64,000 nt of DNA from Pelagibius sp040217155 (GTDB lineage: Bacteria; Pseudomonadota; Alphaproteobacteria; Kiloniellales; Kiloniellaceae), in NCBI GenBank assembly GCA_040217155.1, contig JAVJNS010000014.1, forward strand, positions 186,001 to 250,000. Reading direction: 5' to 3'. Positions 47,113 through 56,261 of this stretch are shown in pieces. Within the stretch, counting starts at the first letter, position 1. Every line of letters begins with the position of its first letter. Below the pieces are notes generated by a model, which made no database searches, was not told where the DNA came from, and saw nothing but the letters and a program-made list of their open reading frames with translations. Both the position numbers and the translations under genes were made by a program.

Positions 47113-47608
47113 GGGTGACAGCTCCTATCGTCCTCCGATCGGCTGGCGGAAGCCGGTGTCTGCAGACGGGAACTTGCCGGCACACTCAATAAGCAGTGAC
47201 GCTCCTCACTTCTCAACGTCTGCGAGAAAATAGGATCATAGTCACTGCCGGGGGTGAGCTGGTCCACTCCAGCATCCTTTTTCTCTATTTTTCAACCGGT
47301 TGTATGAATGATCTTGTCCGGAGGAATCCGAGATAGCATCGAAGAGACTGGTGCTTTTACGCTAAGTTTCAATTAATTGCTTTGCGTTTCGATTACTCGA
47401 ATAAACTAATGATCAATCGAGACATGTCGGAGGAACGGCCAAATTTGCCGCGGCTGCTTCGCCGCGCGCCAAGCGATGCGGCGCATCGGGCAAGCAGCGC
47501 TGCGCCGCCGCTGCGACGCTTCCGGCCATCAAATCGACTCCAAATATCCAGAGCATGCTCTAGACTCGGCGGGCAAAGCGGGAGGCTGTGGCAGGAAAGG
47601 CGTAGCGC
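47113..47608. other. Intergenic region upstream of the kinase operon, no gene seen
   Basis: This 496-base stretch is AT-richer in its middle (about 47270-47410) and should hold the kinase promoter on the minus strand and the promoter of the small membrane protein on the plus strand. An 8-bp inverted repeat GCGGCGCA/TGCGCCGC lies near 47480-47510. I could not support any coding frame; one running through 47382-47753 is basic, repetitive and extends into the next gene. Confidence 0.5.
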
Positions 47609-47824
47609 ATGCCAATCGACCCTAAGGACCGGTCATGGCTTAAGGAGTGGGGACCCAAGGTCGGCGCGACCGCCTATCTGCTCTTTGTTCTCGCCTTCAT
47701 GGCGGGCCATCCGGCGCCGGGCAGTATGCAAAGCCTCAGTTATGCTGTTGTGACAGCCATTATTCCGGCGCTGATTGCCACCGGCGCCTTGCTGGGGGTC
47801 GCATTGTATCTGCGCAAGCACTAA
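47609..47824 (+). CDS. Small hypothetical membrane protein
   Basis: This 71-residue protein has two hydrophobic segments (about residues 18-34 and 43-66) separated by a short Gly/Pro loop, and a basic C-terminus. No family recognised. A GGAAAGG ribosome-binding site precedes the ATG. The gene lies between the kinase operon and secreted paralog B, which is on the opposite strand. Confidence 0.65.
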   Translation: MPIDPKDRSWLKEWGPKVGATAYLLFVLAFMAGHPAPGSMQSLSYAVVTAIIPALIATGALLGVALYLRKH

Positions 47825-47884
47825 CAGGCTGCGTAGCTGCGCAAGCTCTGGCAGGCTACCTCCGATTCACGCGGGCGGCAGTCC

Positions 47885-48340
47885 TCAGTCGATGGATGTG
47901 ATTGCGTGTTCGCCTACAGCCGAGACATTGTCACGCTCCTGCTTGGCGAGAGCGAGGGCGCGCATCAGCGCCGGCGGCATTTCATTCCTGGCCGCGCCCT
48001 GAGCCGGCGACAGCGGCACTTGCTCCAGGTGGCGACGGGACTCCATGTCCCGCAGCCGTTGGCGCAGTCCTTCCAATGTCGAGCTGTAGATCTCGCCGCT
48101 GCCGAAATAGGCTTGGCGGCTCGACGCATCCGACCGTCGCATCGGCCGCAGGTTTTCGAAGTCTGGGGCTTTCACGTCGTTTTGGCCGAAGATGATGCGC
48201 GGTGCTTTTCGCGGCGCGCTGGCGGCGCTGTCAGCGCCACAGGTTTCGCTCAGGCCGTCGCCGGCCTGGCAGGCCTGGGCAGTGGGCGCCGCAACAACGA
48301 GAAATAGAACAGCCAGGCATCTCGGAACGCAGGGTTTCAC
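47885..48340 (-). CDS. Secreted protein of unknown family (paralog B)
   Basis: This protein of about 151 residues has a signal-like segment ending AQACQ. Its C-terminal half aligns without gaps to paralog A at 43114-43641: FGSGEIYSS, LRQRL, LEQVPLSPAQGAA and PPALMRALALAKQERD. I prefer the GTG at 48340 because it begins just before the signal segment; an ATG at 48376 would add 12 charged residues. Two palindromes lie upstream at 48437-48464. Function unknown. Confidence 0.7.
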   Translation of the reverse strand: MKPCVPRCLAVLFLVVAAPTAQACQAGDGLSETCGADSAASAPRKAPRIIFGQNDVKAPDFENLRPMRRSDASSRQAYFGSGEIYSSTLEGLRQRLRDMESRRHLEQVPLSPAQGAARNEMPPALMRALALAKQERDNVSAVGEHAITSID

Positions 48341-48436
48341 TTGATCGCTTTCGTCCCGGGCGAGCTTGTGCCCCAACCCGGTGAAGTTGGTGATCTTCGA
48401 CTGCCTTCAGCCTTCGCATAGAGTGGATTGCGCAAA

Positions 48437-48464
48437 CGTTAACGCGGATCGGAAAACTTTCCGA
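48437..48464. promoter_or_regulatory. Paired palindromes upstream of secreted paralog B
   Basis: Two perfect palindromic elements sit close together: CGTTAACG at 48437-48444 and TCGGAAA-AC-TTTCCGA at 48449-48464. The two-base centre of the second is too tight for an RNA hairpin, so a protein-binding site is more likely. They lie about 100 bases before the paralog B start and about 57 bases past the tldD stop. Confidence 0.35.
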
Positions 48465-48520
48465 GTGAGGCCGGTCCGAGGGGGCCCATTCAGGCTGCCC
48501 AGCGTTCAGCGGCCAAGAGA

Positions 48521-49954
48521 TCAAGCCGCCGTGCCGCCAACCGTGATCGCGTCGATCAGCATGGTCGGCTGTCCGACCCCGACAGGCACGCCCTGGCCTT
48601 CCTTGCCGCAGGTGCCGATGCCGTCGTCGAGCTTCATGTCATTGCCGATCATCTTCACCTTGGTCATCACGTCCGGGCCATTGCCGATCAAAGTGGCGCC
48701 TTTCACCGGTGCCGCGATCTTGCCGTTCTCGATGAGGTAGGCCTCGGTGCAGGAAAACACGAACTTGCCGGAAGTGATGTCGACCTGGCCGCCGCCGAAG
48801 TTGACGGCATAGAGGCCCTTGTCGACAGAGGCGATGATTTCCCCGGGGTCCATGTCGCCGGCCGCCATCACCGTGTTGGTCATACGCGGCATGGGGATGT
48901 GGGCGTAGCTCTGGCGCCGGCCGTTGCCGGTCGGCTGCATGCCCATAAGGCGTGCATTCTGGCGGTCCTGCATGTAGCCGCGCAGGATGCCGTCTTCGAT
49001 CAGGACCGTTGCCTGGCTCGGGGTGCCCTCATCGTCGATGGTCAACGATCCGCGGCGGTCCAGCAGGGTGCCGTCGTCGACGACGGTGACGCCCGGTGAG
49101 GCGACCCGTTCGCCGAGCAGGCCGGAGAAGGCCGAGGTTTTCTTGCGGTTGAAGTCGCCTTCCAGGCCGTGACCGACGGCCTCGTGCAGCAGGATGCCGG
49201 GCCAGCCGGCGCCCAGCACCACCGGCATTTCGCCGGCTGGGGTATCGACCGACTCCAGATTCACCAGGGCCTGGCGCAGCGCCTCGTCGACGCCGGCCTG
49301 CCAGTGCGCCGGATCCAACAGCGTCTCATAGGCGATGCGGCCACCGCCGCCGTGCCCCCCTGCCTCCATGCGCTCGCCTTCGCCGACCACAACGGAGACG
49401 TTGAGTCTGACGAGCGGGCGGATGTCCGCCGACCTGTCGCCGCCGGCGCGCAGGATCTGCACCGCCTGCCATTCACCGGCCAGGGAAGCGCTGACCTGTT
49501 TGACCCGTGGATCCTTGGCGCGGGCATAGGCGTCGATCTCCGCCAGCAGTTTGACCTTGGCTTCAAAGGGGACGGCGGCGATCGGATTCTCGTCGCCATA
49601 GAGGATGCGGTTGGTGCGCCCCGGCCCTTCGGCCATGACGCCGGAATGGCCGGACTGCACGGCCTTGACCGTTTCGGCGGCGCGGGCGATGGCGGCTTCC
49701 GATAGCTCGCTCGCGTGGGCGTAGCCGGCGGCCTCGCCGGCGATGGCGCGCAGGCCGAAACCCTGCATGGTGTCGAAGCTGGCCGATTTGAGGCGCCCGT
49801 CGTCGAAGGCCAGGGCTTCCGACTGCCGGTATTCCAGGAACAACTCGCCGTCGTCGGCGCCGGACATCGCGTCGTTTACAAGAGTTTCCAGTCGGGTGCG
49901 GTCGAGACCGGCTCTTGCGTAGAAAAGCTCGTCGGTATCGGCGAGATGTGTCAT
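48521..49954 (-). CDS. tldD: Metalloprotease TldD
   Basis: TldD is the zinc-bearing half of the TldD/TldE (PmbA) protease. The 477-residue protein carries the HExxxH motif as HEAVGH at residues 257-262. The start at 49954 is fixed by GGAGGT and by the family N-terminus; an open frame continuing upstream to 50251 is not homologous. Its partner PmbA is at 28480-29823. tldD next to the cytochrome oxidase operon is a common alphaproteobacterial order; here a DUF3422 gene lies between. Confidence 0.95.
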   Translation of the reverse strand: MTHLADTDELFYARAGLDRTRLETLVNDAMSGADDGELFLEYRQSEALAFDDGRLKSASFDTMQGFGLRAIAGEAAGYAHASELSEAAIARAAETVKAVQSGHSGVMAEGPGRTNRILYGDENPIAAVPFEAKVKLLAEIDAYARAKDPRVKQVSASLAGEWQAVQILRAGGDRSADIRPLVRLNVSVVVGEGERMEAGGHGGGGRIAYETLLDPAHWQAGVDEALRQALVNLESVDTPAGEMPVVLGAGWPGILLHEAVGHGLEGDFNRKKTSAFSGLLGERVASPGVTVVDDGTLLDRRGSLTIDDEGTPSQATVLIEDGILRGYMQDRQNARLMGMQPTGNGRRQSYAHIPMPRMTNTVMAAGDMDPGEIIASVDKGLYAVNFGGGQVDITSGKFVFSCTEAYLIENGKIAAPVKGATLIGNGPDVMTKVKMIGNDMKLDDGIGTCGKEGQGVPVGVGQPTMLIDAITVGGTAA

Positions 49955-50149
49955 GAAAAGACCTCCGGGTCCGCGGCGCCTGGCGGGCAATATGCAAGGA
50001 TGTCCGGCCCACAAAGGGTGCCGGCGTTGGGTGTAACTTGCCTTAATATGGTCCGTCGGCACCAGAATAACATCCCGGCCGCCCGAAGGCAGGGGGGTCG
50101 CCATCAGGCACCGAAGCGCGAAATCGGGTAAGAGGGGTAGTTTCAGGAC

Positions 50150-51451
50150 ATGATTATGGGGTTGCGGGACCACCCGCTGCGCGGCGCGTTGAACGCGGAA
50201 GTGCATTCGCGCCCCTTCGCCACCTTGCAGGCGCCGGAGAGGATCAGCCACTTGGCCCTGCTTTCAGGCGAAGGCGCGGCCAAGCGTGAGCGCCAGCATG
50301 TCTGCGACCTCTGCGAAAGCCGCGGAGTCGACGGGCCGCCGGAGAACGCCAGCCACTTCATCGTCGACCTCGGCAGCTTTCGCCTGAAGTGGGAGCGGCA
50401 TACCGAGTTCTCCACCTATACCTTCTTCCTCAACGGCCCGTTCAGCGACGCGCCCTTTGCCGGCGCCGCCATCGATCGGGTTCCCGGCGACTGGATCGCC
50501 GGCCTGCCCGGCGACCTGCTGGTCGGCGTGCATCTGGACCTGCTGGCGGCCGCGGCACCCGAACCCGATGGCGCCGGCCTGCAGGCACTGTTCGGCCACG
50601 ACAGCATCGTCGGCAGTCAGGTCTCCGGCGGCGCCGCGGCGGTGTGGATGGACTTTCGGGTGCGCGGCGACGGTTTCGCCCGCATCCTGCTGCATGACCG
50701 CTCGTTGCGGCCGCGCCAGGCGGGGCGCCTGGTTCAGCGTCTCCTGGAGGTCGAGACCTACCGCATGGCCTCTCTGCTCGCCTTTCCGGCGGCCAAGCGC
50801 CACAGCGCCGGCCTGGCCTCGATCGGTGAGCGTCTGACCGGGATCACCGGGCGGCTGGCCGAGATCGAGGGCATGGGGGCCGAACGCGAACTACTCGACG
50901 AGCTGATGGAGCTGTCGTCGGAGATCGAGGACGTGGCGGCCGCCACCAACTACCGCTTCGGCGCGGCACGCGCCTATTATGCCCTGGTCCTGCGCCGGGT
51001 CGAGGAATTGCGCGAGCAGCGCGTCGAGGGACTGCAGACCCTCGGCGAGTTCGTCGACCGCCGCCTGGCGCCGGCGATGCGGACCTGCGAAGCGGTGGCT
51101 GAGCGCCTGGAGGCGCTGTCACGGCGGGTGGCGCGGGCCAGCCAGTTGCTGCGCACCCGCGTCGATATCCAGGTGGAGTCGCAGAATCGCGATCTTCTGC
51201 AATCCATGAACCGCCGCGCCCGACTCCAGCTGCGTTTGCAGCAGACGGTGGAGGGGCTGTCGATCGCCGCCATCACCTACTATGTCGCCAGCCTGATCGG
51301 ATATCTGGCAAAGGGCGCCAAAGCAGTCGGCGTGCCGGTCAGCCCGGACCTGGCGACCGGCCTCTCGATCCCACTGCTCGCCGTGCTGATCTGGTTCGGC
51401 CTGCGCCGGCTGCGGCGTCGCCTGGAGCGGGAAGACGGGGCAAAGAATTGA
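50150..51451 (+). CDS. DUF3422 family membrane protein
   Basis: This 433-residue protein has the DUF3422 N-terminus (DHPLRGALNAEVHSRPF) and WERHTEFSTYTFF. A long helical coiled-coil region follows (about residues 200-370), then two C-terminal membrane helices (about 370-425) and a basic tail. It looks like a membrane-anchored coiled-coil protein, loosely like the RmuC/Mg-transport shape, but no function is established. It diverges from tldD across 195 bases. Confidence 0.87.
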   Translation: MIMGLRDHPLRGALNAEVHSRPFATLQAPERISHLALLSGEGAAKRERQHVCDLCESRGVDGPPENASHFIVDLGSFRLKWERHTEFSTYTFFLNGPFSDAPFAGAAIDRVPGDWIAGLPGDLLVGVHLDLLAAAAPEPDGAGLQALFGHDSIVGSQVSGGAAAVWMDFRVRGDGFARILLHDRSLRPRQAGRLVQRLLEVETYRMASLLAFPAAKRHSAGLASIGERLTGITGRLAEIEGMGAERELLDELMELSSEIEDVAAATNYRFGAARAYYALVLRRVEELREQRVEGLQTLGEFVDRRLAPAMRTCEAVAERLEALSRRVARASQLLRTRVDIQVESQNRDLLQSMNRRARLQLRLQQTVEGLSIAAITYYVASLIGYLAKGAKAVGVPVSPDLATGLSIPLLAVLIWFGLRRLRRRLEREDGAKN

Positions 51452-51630
51452 GGCGGCGGGTGTTGCGGTGACGCGGCCAACCTCTGCCCGCGGCGCTGAT
51501 GTGGCGGTGGGCTGAGTTGCGTCATTCGGTCGCACCCTTGGTGTCGGCTCCCAAACAGCGGCTGCCATGGCCTATCATGAGTCGGCCCTGGAGGTGGTGA
51601 AACCGTGGCAAAACGCCGCTTTGCGCGGCC

Positions 51631-51657
51631 TTGTGAAGCCAACGGCCTTGGTATAGT
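51631..51657 (+). promoter_or_regulatory. Candidate promoter of the cytochrome oxidase operon
   Basis: TTGTGA at 51631-51636 and TATAGT at 51652-51657 are spaced 15 bases apart, within a 296-base gap between the DUF3422 gene and coxB. The remainder of the gap shows no gene. Confidence 0.4.
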
Positions 51658-51747
51658 TTTCGCTCGCCTTGGTACCGACTCGCCTCTGTGGGGACACGCG
51701 CAGCCGCGTGATTGCGTGGGGAGCGGACGACAGGAATTGCAGGAACG

Positions 51748-52680
51748 ATGGGACATGCAGCTATGACATTCCTCAGCCGGCTCGGCCTCCTTGCCGCCGC
51801 CTTCATGTTCACGCTTGGTCCGGTGATGCTTGGCGAGGCCCAGGCCCAGCCCAGCAACTACCAGTTGGGCCTTCAGGATGCCGTGACGCCGGTCGCCGAG
51901 CGCATTGCTGCGTTCCATAACCTCTTGCTGGTGCTCATCACGGCGATCACGGTGTTCGTGATGGCCCTGTTGCTCTGGGTGATGTTCCGCTTCTCCGCGA
52001 AGCGCAATCCGACTCCGTCGAAGACCACCCACAACGTCACGCTGGAGCTGGCCTGGACGGTGGTCCCGGTGTTGATTCTGATCGGCATCGCCTTCCCGTC
52101 GTTCCGGTTGCTGTATTTCACCGATCAGGTGCAGGAAGCCGACATCACGGTCAAAGCGATCGGCCGCCAGTGGTACTGGTCCTTCGAGTATCCGGACCAC
52201 GGCAACTTCACCTTCGATTCCTACATGGTCGCCGAAGAAGACCTGCAGCCGGATCAGCCGCGCCTCCTGACCGCCGATACCCCTCTGGTCCTGCCGGTGG
52301 ATACCAACATCCGCTTTCTGGTGACCGCCAGCGATGTGCTGCACAACTTCGCCATGCCGCAGTTCGGATTGAAGATGGATGCCGTGCCGGGACGCAACAA
52401 CGAGACCTGGGCCTATGTGCCGGCCGAATTTGCGGGTCAGACCTTCTACGGACAGTGTTCCGAACTCTGTGGCGCCGGGCATGCCTTTATGCCGATCAAT
52501 ATCAAGATGGTGAGCAAGGCGGAGTTTGCCGAGTGGACCAAGAAGGCCCGCGAGGAGTTTGCCCAGGTTGACAGTCCCGAGGCCGGCGCGGTTGCCGCTG
52601 TGCCCGATCCCGCCTCCGGGCCAGATTCCGGGCACGTCAGGGTCGCCGCGGCCTCCGCCGTCGTTCCGCAATCCGAGTAA
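51748..52680 (+). CDS. coxB: Cytochrome c oxidase subunit II
   Basis: CoxB carries the binuclear CuA centre that accepts electrons from cytochrome c. After a signal segment (about residues 6-32) there are two membrane helices (about 50-75 and 90-112) and a periplasmic cupredoxin domain. CuA ligands are visible: Cys237, Cys241 and His245 in CSELCGAGHAFM, and an upstream His in DVLHNFAMP. I chose the ATG at 51748 (AGGA upstream); a TTG at 51712 and an ATG at 51763 are alternatives. About 40 C-terminal residues are Ala/Pro-rich. Confidence 0.96.
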   Translation: MGHAAMTFLSRLGLLAAAFMFTLGPVMLGEAQAQPSNYQLGLQDAVTPVAERIAAFHNLLLVLITAITVFVMALLLWVMFRFSAKRNPTPSKTTHNVTLELAWTVVPVLILIGIAFPSFRLLYFTDQVQEADITVKAIGRQWYWSFEYPDHGNFTFDSYMVAEEDLQPDQPRLLTADTPLVLPVDTNIRFLVTASDVLHNFAMPQFGLKMDAVPGRNNETWAYVPAEFAGQTFYGQCSELCGAGHAFMPINIKMVSKAEFAEWTKKAREEFAQVDSPEAGAVAAVPDPASGPDSGHVRVAAASAVVPQSE

Positions 52681-52694
52681 GGGAAGAAGCGAAA

Positions 52695-54314
52695 ATGGCT
52701 TACAGCAGCGACGCCCAAGCGCATCACGACCACAAGCCGGGTTTCTTCCTGCGTTGGTTCTGTTCGACCAACCACAAGGACATCGGCACCCTCTATCTGC
52801 TCTTCGCCGTTGTCGCCGGCCTGATCGGCGCCTTCTTCTCACTAATCATGCGGCTGGAACTGCAGGATCCGGGGGTTCAGTACCTGCTCACCGACGGCGA
52901 GCCAAACGGCCAGATGTGGAATGTGATCATCACCGCCCACGGCCTGATCATGGTGTTCTTCGTGGTCATGCCGGCGCTGATCGGTGGCTTTGGCAATTGG
53001 TTCGTGCCGCTGATGATCGGCGCGCCGGACATGGCGTTCCCGCGGATGAACAACATCTCCTTCTGGCTGCTCGTTCCGGCCTTCCTGCTGTTGCTCGGTT
53101 CGGCCTTCGTGGATATCGGCGCCGGCACCGGCTGGACGATCTATCCGCCGCTTTCCGGGCCGCTGGGCCACGGCGGCATGTCGGTCGACATGGCGATCTT
53201 CGCGCTGCATCTGGCCGGCGCGTCGTCCATCCTCGGCGCCGTCAACTTCATCACCACGATTTTCAATATGCGCGCGCCGGGCATGACGCTGCACAGGATG
53301 CCGCTCTTCGTCTGGTCGATTCTGATCACCGCCTTCCTGCTGCTGCTGTCGCTGCCGGTTCTAGGCGGCGCCATCACCATGCTGTTGACCGACCGTAATT
53401 TCGGCACCTCGTTCTTCGATGCTTCCGGCGGCGGCGACCCGATCCTGTTCCAGCACCTGTTCTGGTTCTTCGGTCATCCCGAGGTCTACATCATGATCCT
53501 GCCGGCCTTCGGCATCATCAGCCACATCGTGTCGACCTTCTCCAACAAGCCGGTGTTCGGTTACCTCGGCATGGCTTACGCCATGGTGTCGATCGGCTTC
53601 GTCGGCTTCATCGTCTGGGCCCATCACATGTACGCCGTCGGTCTCGACGTCGACACCAAGGCCTACTTCACCGCGGCGACCATGGTGATCGCCGTGCCAA
53701 CGGGGGTGAAGATCTTCTCTTGGATCGCGACGATGTGGGGAGGATCGATCCGCTTCACCACGCCGATGCTCTGGGCCATCGGGTTCATTTTCCTGTTTAC
53801 CCTTGGCGGCGTCACCGGCGTGGTTCTGGCCAACGCCGGCATGGACATCGCCATGCACGACACCTACTACGTGGTGGCGCATTTCCACTATGTGCTGAGC
53901 CTCGGTGCCGTGTTCGGTATCTTCGCCGCGTTCTACTACTGGTTCGGCAAGATGTCCGGCCGCGAGTTCCCAGAATGGGCCGGCAAGCTGCACTTCTGGG
54001 CGACATTCATCGGCGTCAACCTGACCTTCTTCCCGCAGCACTTCCTCGGCCTGGCCGGCATGCCCCGGCGCTACATCGACTATCCCGATGCCTTTGCCGG
54101 CTGGAACGCAGTGTCCTCTTACGGCTCCTATATCTCCATCGCGGCGACGGTGTTCTTCGTGGTCATGACGATCCATTCGCTCATGGCCGGACGTCGGGTC
54201 GAAGCCAACTATTGGGGCGAGGGCGCGACGACGCTGGAATGGACGGTATCCTCGCCGCCGCCGTTCCACACCTTCAACGATCTTCCCCAGATCCGCGACA
54301 CCGGCGGCCATTGA
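52695..54314 (+). CDS. ctaD: Cytochrome c oxidase subunit I
   Basis: This is the 539-residue, twelve-helix catalytic subunit of the aa3 oxidase, holding heme a and the heme a3-CuB site. The motif WFFGHPEVYI supplies the CuB His covalently linked to Tyr, and HDTYYVVAHFHYVLSLG supplies the heme ligands. The N-terminus WFCSTNHKDIGTLY is typical. It follows coxB by 14 bases. Confidence 0.98.
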   Translation: MAYSSDAQAHHDHKPGFFLRWFCSTNHKDIGTLYLLFAVVAGLIGAFFSLIMRLELQDPGVQYLLTDGEPNGQMWNVIITAHGLIMVFFVVMPALIGGFGNWFVPLMIGAPDMAFPRMNNISFWLLVPAFLLLLGSAFVDIGAGTGWTIYPPLSGPLGHGGMSVDMAIFALHLAGASSILGAVNFITTIFNMRAPGMTLHRMPLFVWSILITAFLLLLSLPVLGGAITMLLTDRNFGTSFFDASGGGDPILFQHLFWFFGHPEVYIMILPAFGIISHIVSTFSNKPVFGYLGMAYAMVSIGFVGFIVWAHHMYAVGLDVDTKAYFTAATMVIAVPTGVKIFSWIATMWGGSIRFTTPMLWAIGFIFLFTLGGVTGVVLANAGMDIAMHDTYYVVAHFHYVLSLGAVFGIFAAFYYWFGKMSGREFPEWAGKLHFWATFIGVNLTFFPQHFLGLAGMPRRYIDYPDAFAGWNAVSSYGSYISIAATVFFVVMTIHSLMAGRRVEANYWGEGATTLEWTVSSPPPFHTFNDLPQIRDTGGH

Positions 54315-54354
54315 GCCGATGCAGTCGCGGGGGGCAATCATGAGGGATGTCTGA

Positions 54355-55353
54355 GTGAGTGACCTTTCATTTCGATTGGACGACGACGGCGCGGCCTTTG
54401 CGGGCCGCTCTGCCGGGGCCGCGCGGTGGGGCTCTGCTCAGATCGACGGCCAAGTCGGGGCTCAGGTGTCGGACTTTGTGGCGCTGCTCAAGCCGCGGGT
54501 CATGTCGCTTGTCGTGTTCAGCGGATTTGCCGGGCTGTATGCGGCACCCGGCGAGTTGCACCCCTTCCTGGCCGCCGTCGCCGTGTTGTGCATCGCGGTG
54601 AACGCCGGCGCCGCCGGCGCTATCAACATGTGGTACGAGCGCGACATCGACGCGATCATGGAGCGGACCAAGGGCCGGCCGTTGCCGCGCGGCAAGATGG
54701 CGCCGCAGGAAGCGCTGGCCTTCGGTGTGGTGCTCAGCCTGTTCTCGGTCATGCTGATGGGCGTGGCGGTGAACTGGGTGGCGGCGGGGCTGCTGGCGTC
54801 GGCCAACGCCTTCTACGTCTTCGTCTATACCATCTGGTTGAAGCGCCGTACGCCGCAGAACATCGTCATCGGCGGCGCCGCCGGCGCCTTCCCGCCGATG
54901 ATCGGCTGGGCCGCGGTCACCGGCGGCGTGGATCTGCATTCCTTCGTGCTCTTCACCCTGATCTTCATCTGGACGCCGCCGCACTTCTGGGCGCTGGCTC
55001 TCTATCGCGATATCGATTACGCCAAGGCCAAGGTGCCGATGCTGCCGGTGGTCGCCGGGCGGGCAGCCACCAAGCGCCAGATCCTGGCCTACAGCCTGGT
55101 TTTGGCGCCGCTCGGCGTGGTGCCGGCCTTGCTCGGTACCGCCGGTGTGGTTTACGGCGTTGTCGCCGCGGTCATGGGCCTCTGCTTCGTCTTGCTGGCC
55201 CTGGCCGTGCTGCGCAGCGACGGCGATCGTCCGGCGCGCCAGCTGTTCGGATATTCGATCCTTTATCTCTTCGTCCTTTTCACCCTGCTGATCGTCGACC
55301 GGGCGCCGGGCTTCCTGGCTTCGACGCAGGGTTTGTTCGGACTGGCGGGTTGA
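54355..55353 (+). CDS. ctaB: Protoheme IX farnesyltransferase (heme O synthase)
   Basis: CtaB attaches a farnesyl group to heme b, giving heme o for the oxidase. The 332-residue protein starts with GTG and has about nine membrane helices. The prenyltransferase Asp motif is NMWYERDIDAIMERT, and FIWTPPHFWALALYRDIDYAKA is the second conserved loop. Its stop overlaps the next ATG (TGATG). Confidence 0.96.
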   Translation: MSDLSFRLDDDGAAFAGRSAGAARWGSAQIDGQVGAQVSDFVALLKPRVMSLVVFSGFAGLYAAPGELHPFLAAVAVLCIAVNAGAAGAINMWYERDIDAIMERTKGRPLPRGKMAPQEALAFGVVLSLFSVMLMGVAVNWVAAGLLASANAFYVFVYTIWLKRRTPQNIVIGGAAGAFPPMIGWAAVTGGVDLHSFVLFTLIFIWTPPHFWALALYRDIDYAKAKVPMLPVVAGRAATKRQILAYSLVLAPLGVVPALLGTAGVVYGVVAAVMGLCFVLLALAVLRSDGDRPARQLFGYSILYLFVLFTLLIVDRAPGFLASTQGLFGLAG

Positions 55354-55487
55354 TGTCCATGGCGAACGGCAATGAAAAGGATCGCCTCAAGCGGCAACGC
55401 TTGAAGAACTGGGCGCTGCTTGCGGCGCTGATGATTTTCGTCGTGGTGGTCTACTTCGTTTCCATCATCCGCATGGGTGGAGGCTGA
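55353..55487 (+). CDS. CoxF-like small membrane protein
   Basis: A 44-residue protein starts within the ctaB stop (TGATG). It has a basic N-terminal half (KDRLKRQRLKN) and one membrane helix (about residues 21-39), ending GGG. Small single-helix proteins at this place, between ctaB and ctaG, are common in alphaproteobacterial cox operons and are often called CoxF; their role in oxidase assembly is inferred from position. Confidence 0.8.
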   Translation: MSMANGNEKDRLKRQRLKNWALLAALMIFVVVVYFVSIIRMGGG

Positions 55488-55489
55488 GC

Positions 55490-56113
55490 ATGTCGCAGCC
55501 GGTCAGATCCACTCGAAGTGCGCGAGCCAACAAGCGGTTGGCGGTGGGGCTGCTCGGCGTTGCCTTCGCGATGGTCGGCGCGGCCTATGCCTCGGTACCG
55601 CTCTATCAGCTGTTCTGTCAGATTACCGGCTACGGCGGCACCACTCAGGTTGCAGAGGCCCCGCCGGGAGCGGTCGGCGAGCGGGTCATCACCGTGCGTT
55701 TCAACACCGACATTGATCCGCAGTTGCCATGGGCCTTCCAGCCGGTGGAGCGCGAGATGAAGATGAAGGTCGGCGAGTCAGGCCTGGCGTTCTTCCGGGC
55801 GCGCAACCTCTCGGCCCGCACGACTGTCGGCACGGCGACCTTCAACGTGACGCCGCTGAAGGCCGGGCAGTATTTCAACAAGGTGCAGTGCTTCTGCTTT
55901 ACCGAACAGCGGCTGGCGGCCGGCGCCACGGCCGACATGCCGGTCAGCTTCTTCGTCGATCCGGCGATCGAGGAGGATCCGAACCTTCGCGAGGTACGCA
56001 CCATCACCCTGTCCTACACTTTCTTCGTCGATGAAGAGGCGCAGGCCGAGGAACTGGCGAAACAACAATTGGGTGCCGTCTCGGCACCGCTAGGCGATGT
56101 TTCGCTGAACTGA
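55490..56113 (+). CDS. ctaG: Cytochrome c oxidase assembly protein CtaG (Cox11 family)
   Basis: CtaG delivers copper to the CuB site of subunit I. The 207-residue protein has one membrane helix (about residues 17-35) and a periplasmic immunoglobulin-like domain. The copper-binding CxC pair is Cys134 and Cys136 in FNKVQCFCFTEQ. A further Cys43 near the membrane is also conserved in Cox11. Confidence 0.96.
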   Translation: MSQPVRSTRSARANKRLAVGLLGVAFAMVGAAYASVPLYQLFCQITGYGGTTQVAEAPPGAVGERVITVRFNTDIDPQLPWAFQPVEREMKMKVGESGLAFFRARNLSARTTVGTATFNVTPLKAGQYFNKVQCFCFTEQRLAAGATADMPVSFFVDPAIEEDPNLREVRTITLSYTFFVDEEAQAEELAKQQLGAVSAPLGDVSLN

Positions 56114-56261
56114 CAGCCGGTGCCGTTCAGGGCACCGCACGAGAAATGCCGGAGAGGCGCTTTCGAGCTCCTGAAGGCAGAGGCAATTGACCAGGATGTT
56201 CCAAGGGCGGTCCGCGGAACGTCTGCCGGAGCAGACCGGACGTTTGAAGCGGGGAATGACC

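Noticed and set aside
47382..47753. A 123-codon frame upstream of and overlapping the small membrane protein
   Set aside because: Its composition is Arg/Ser/Pro-rich without motifs, it has no convincing ribosome-binding site, and it overlaps a better-supported gene in another frame.
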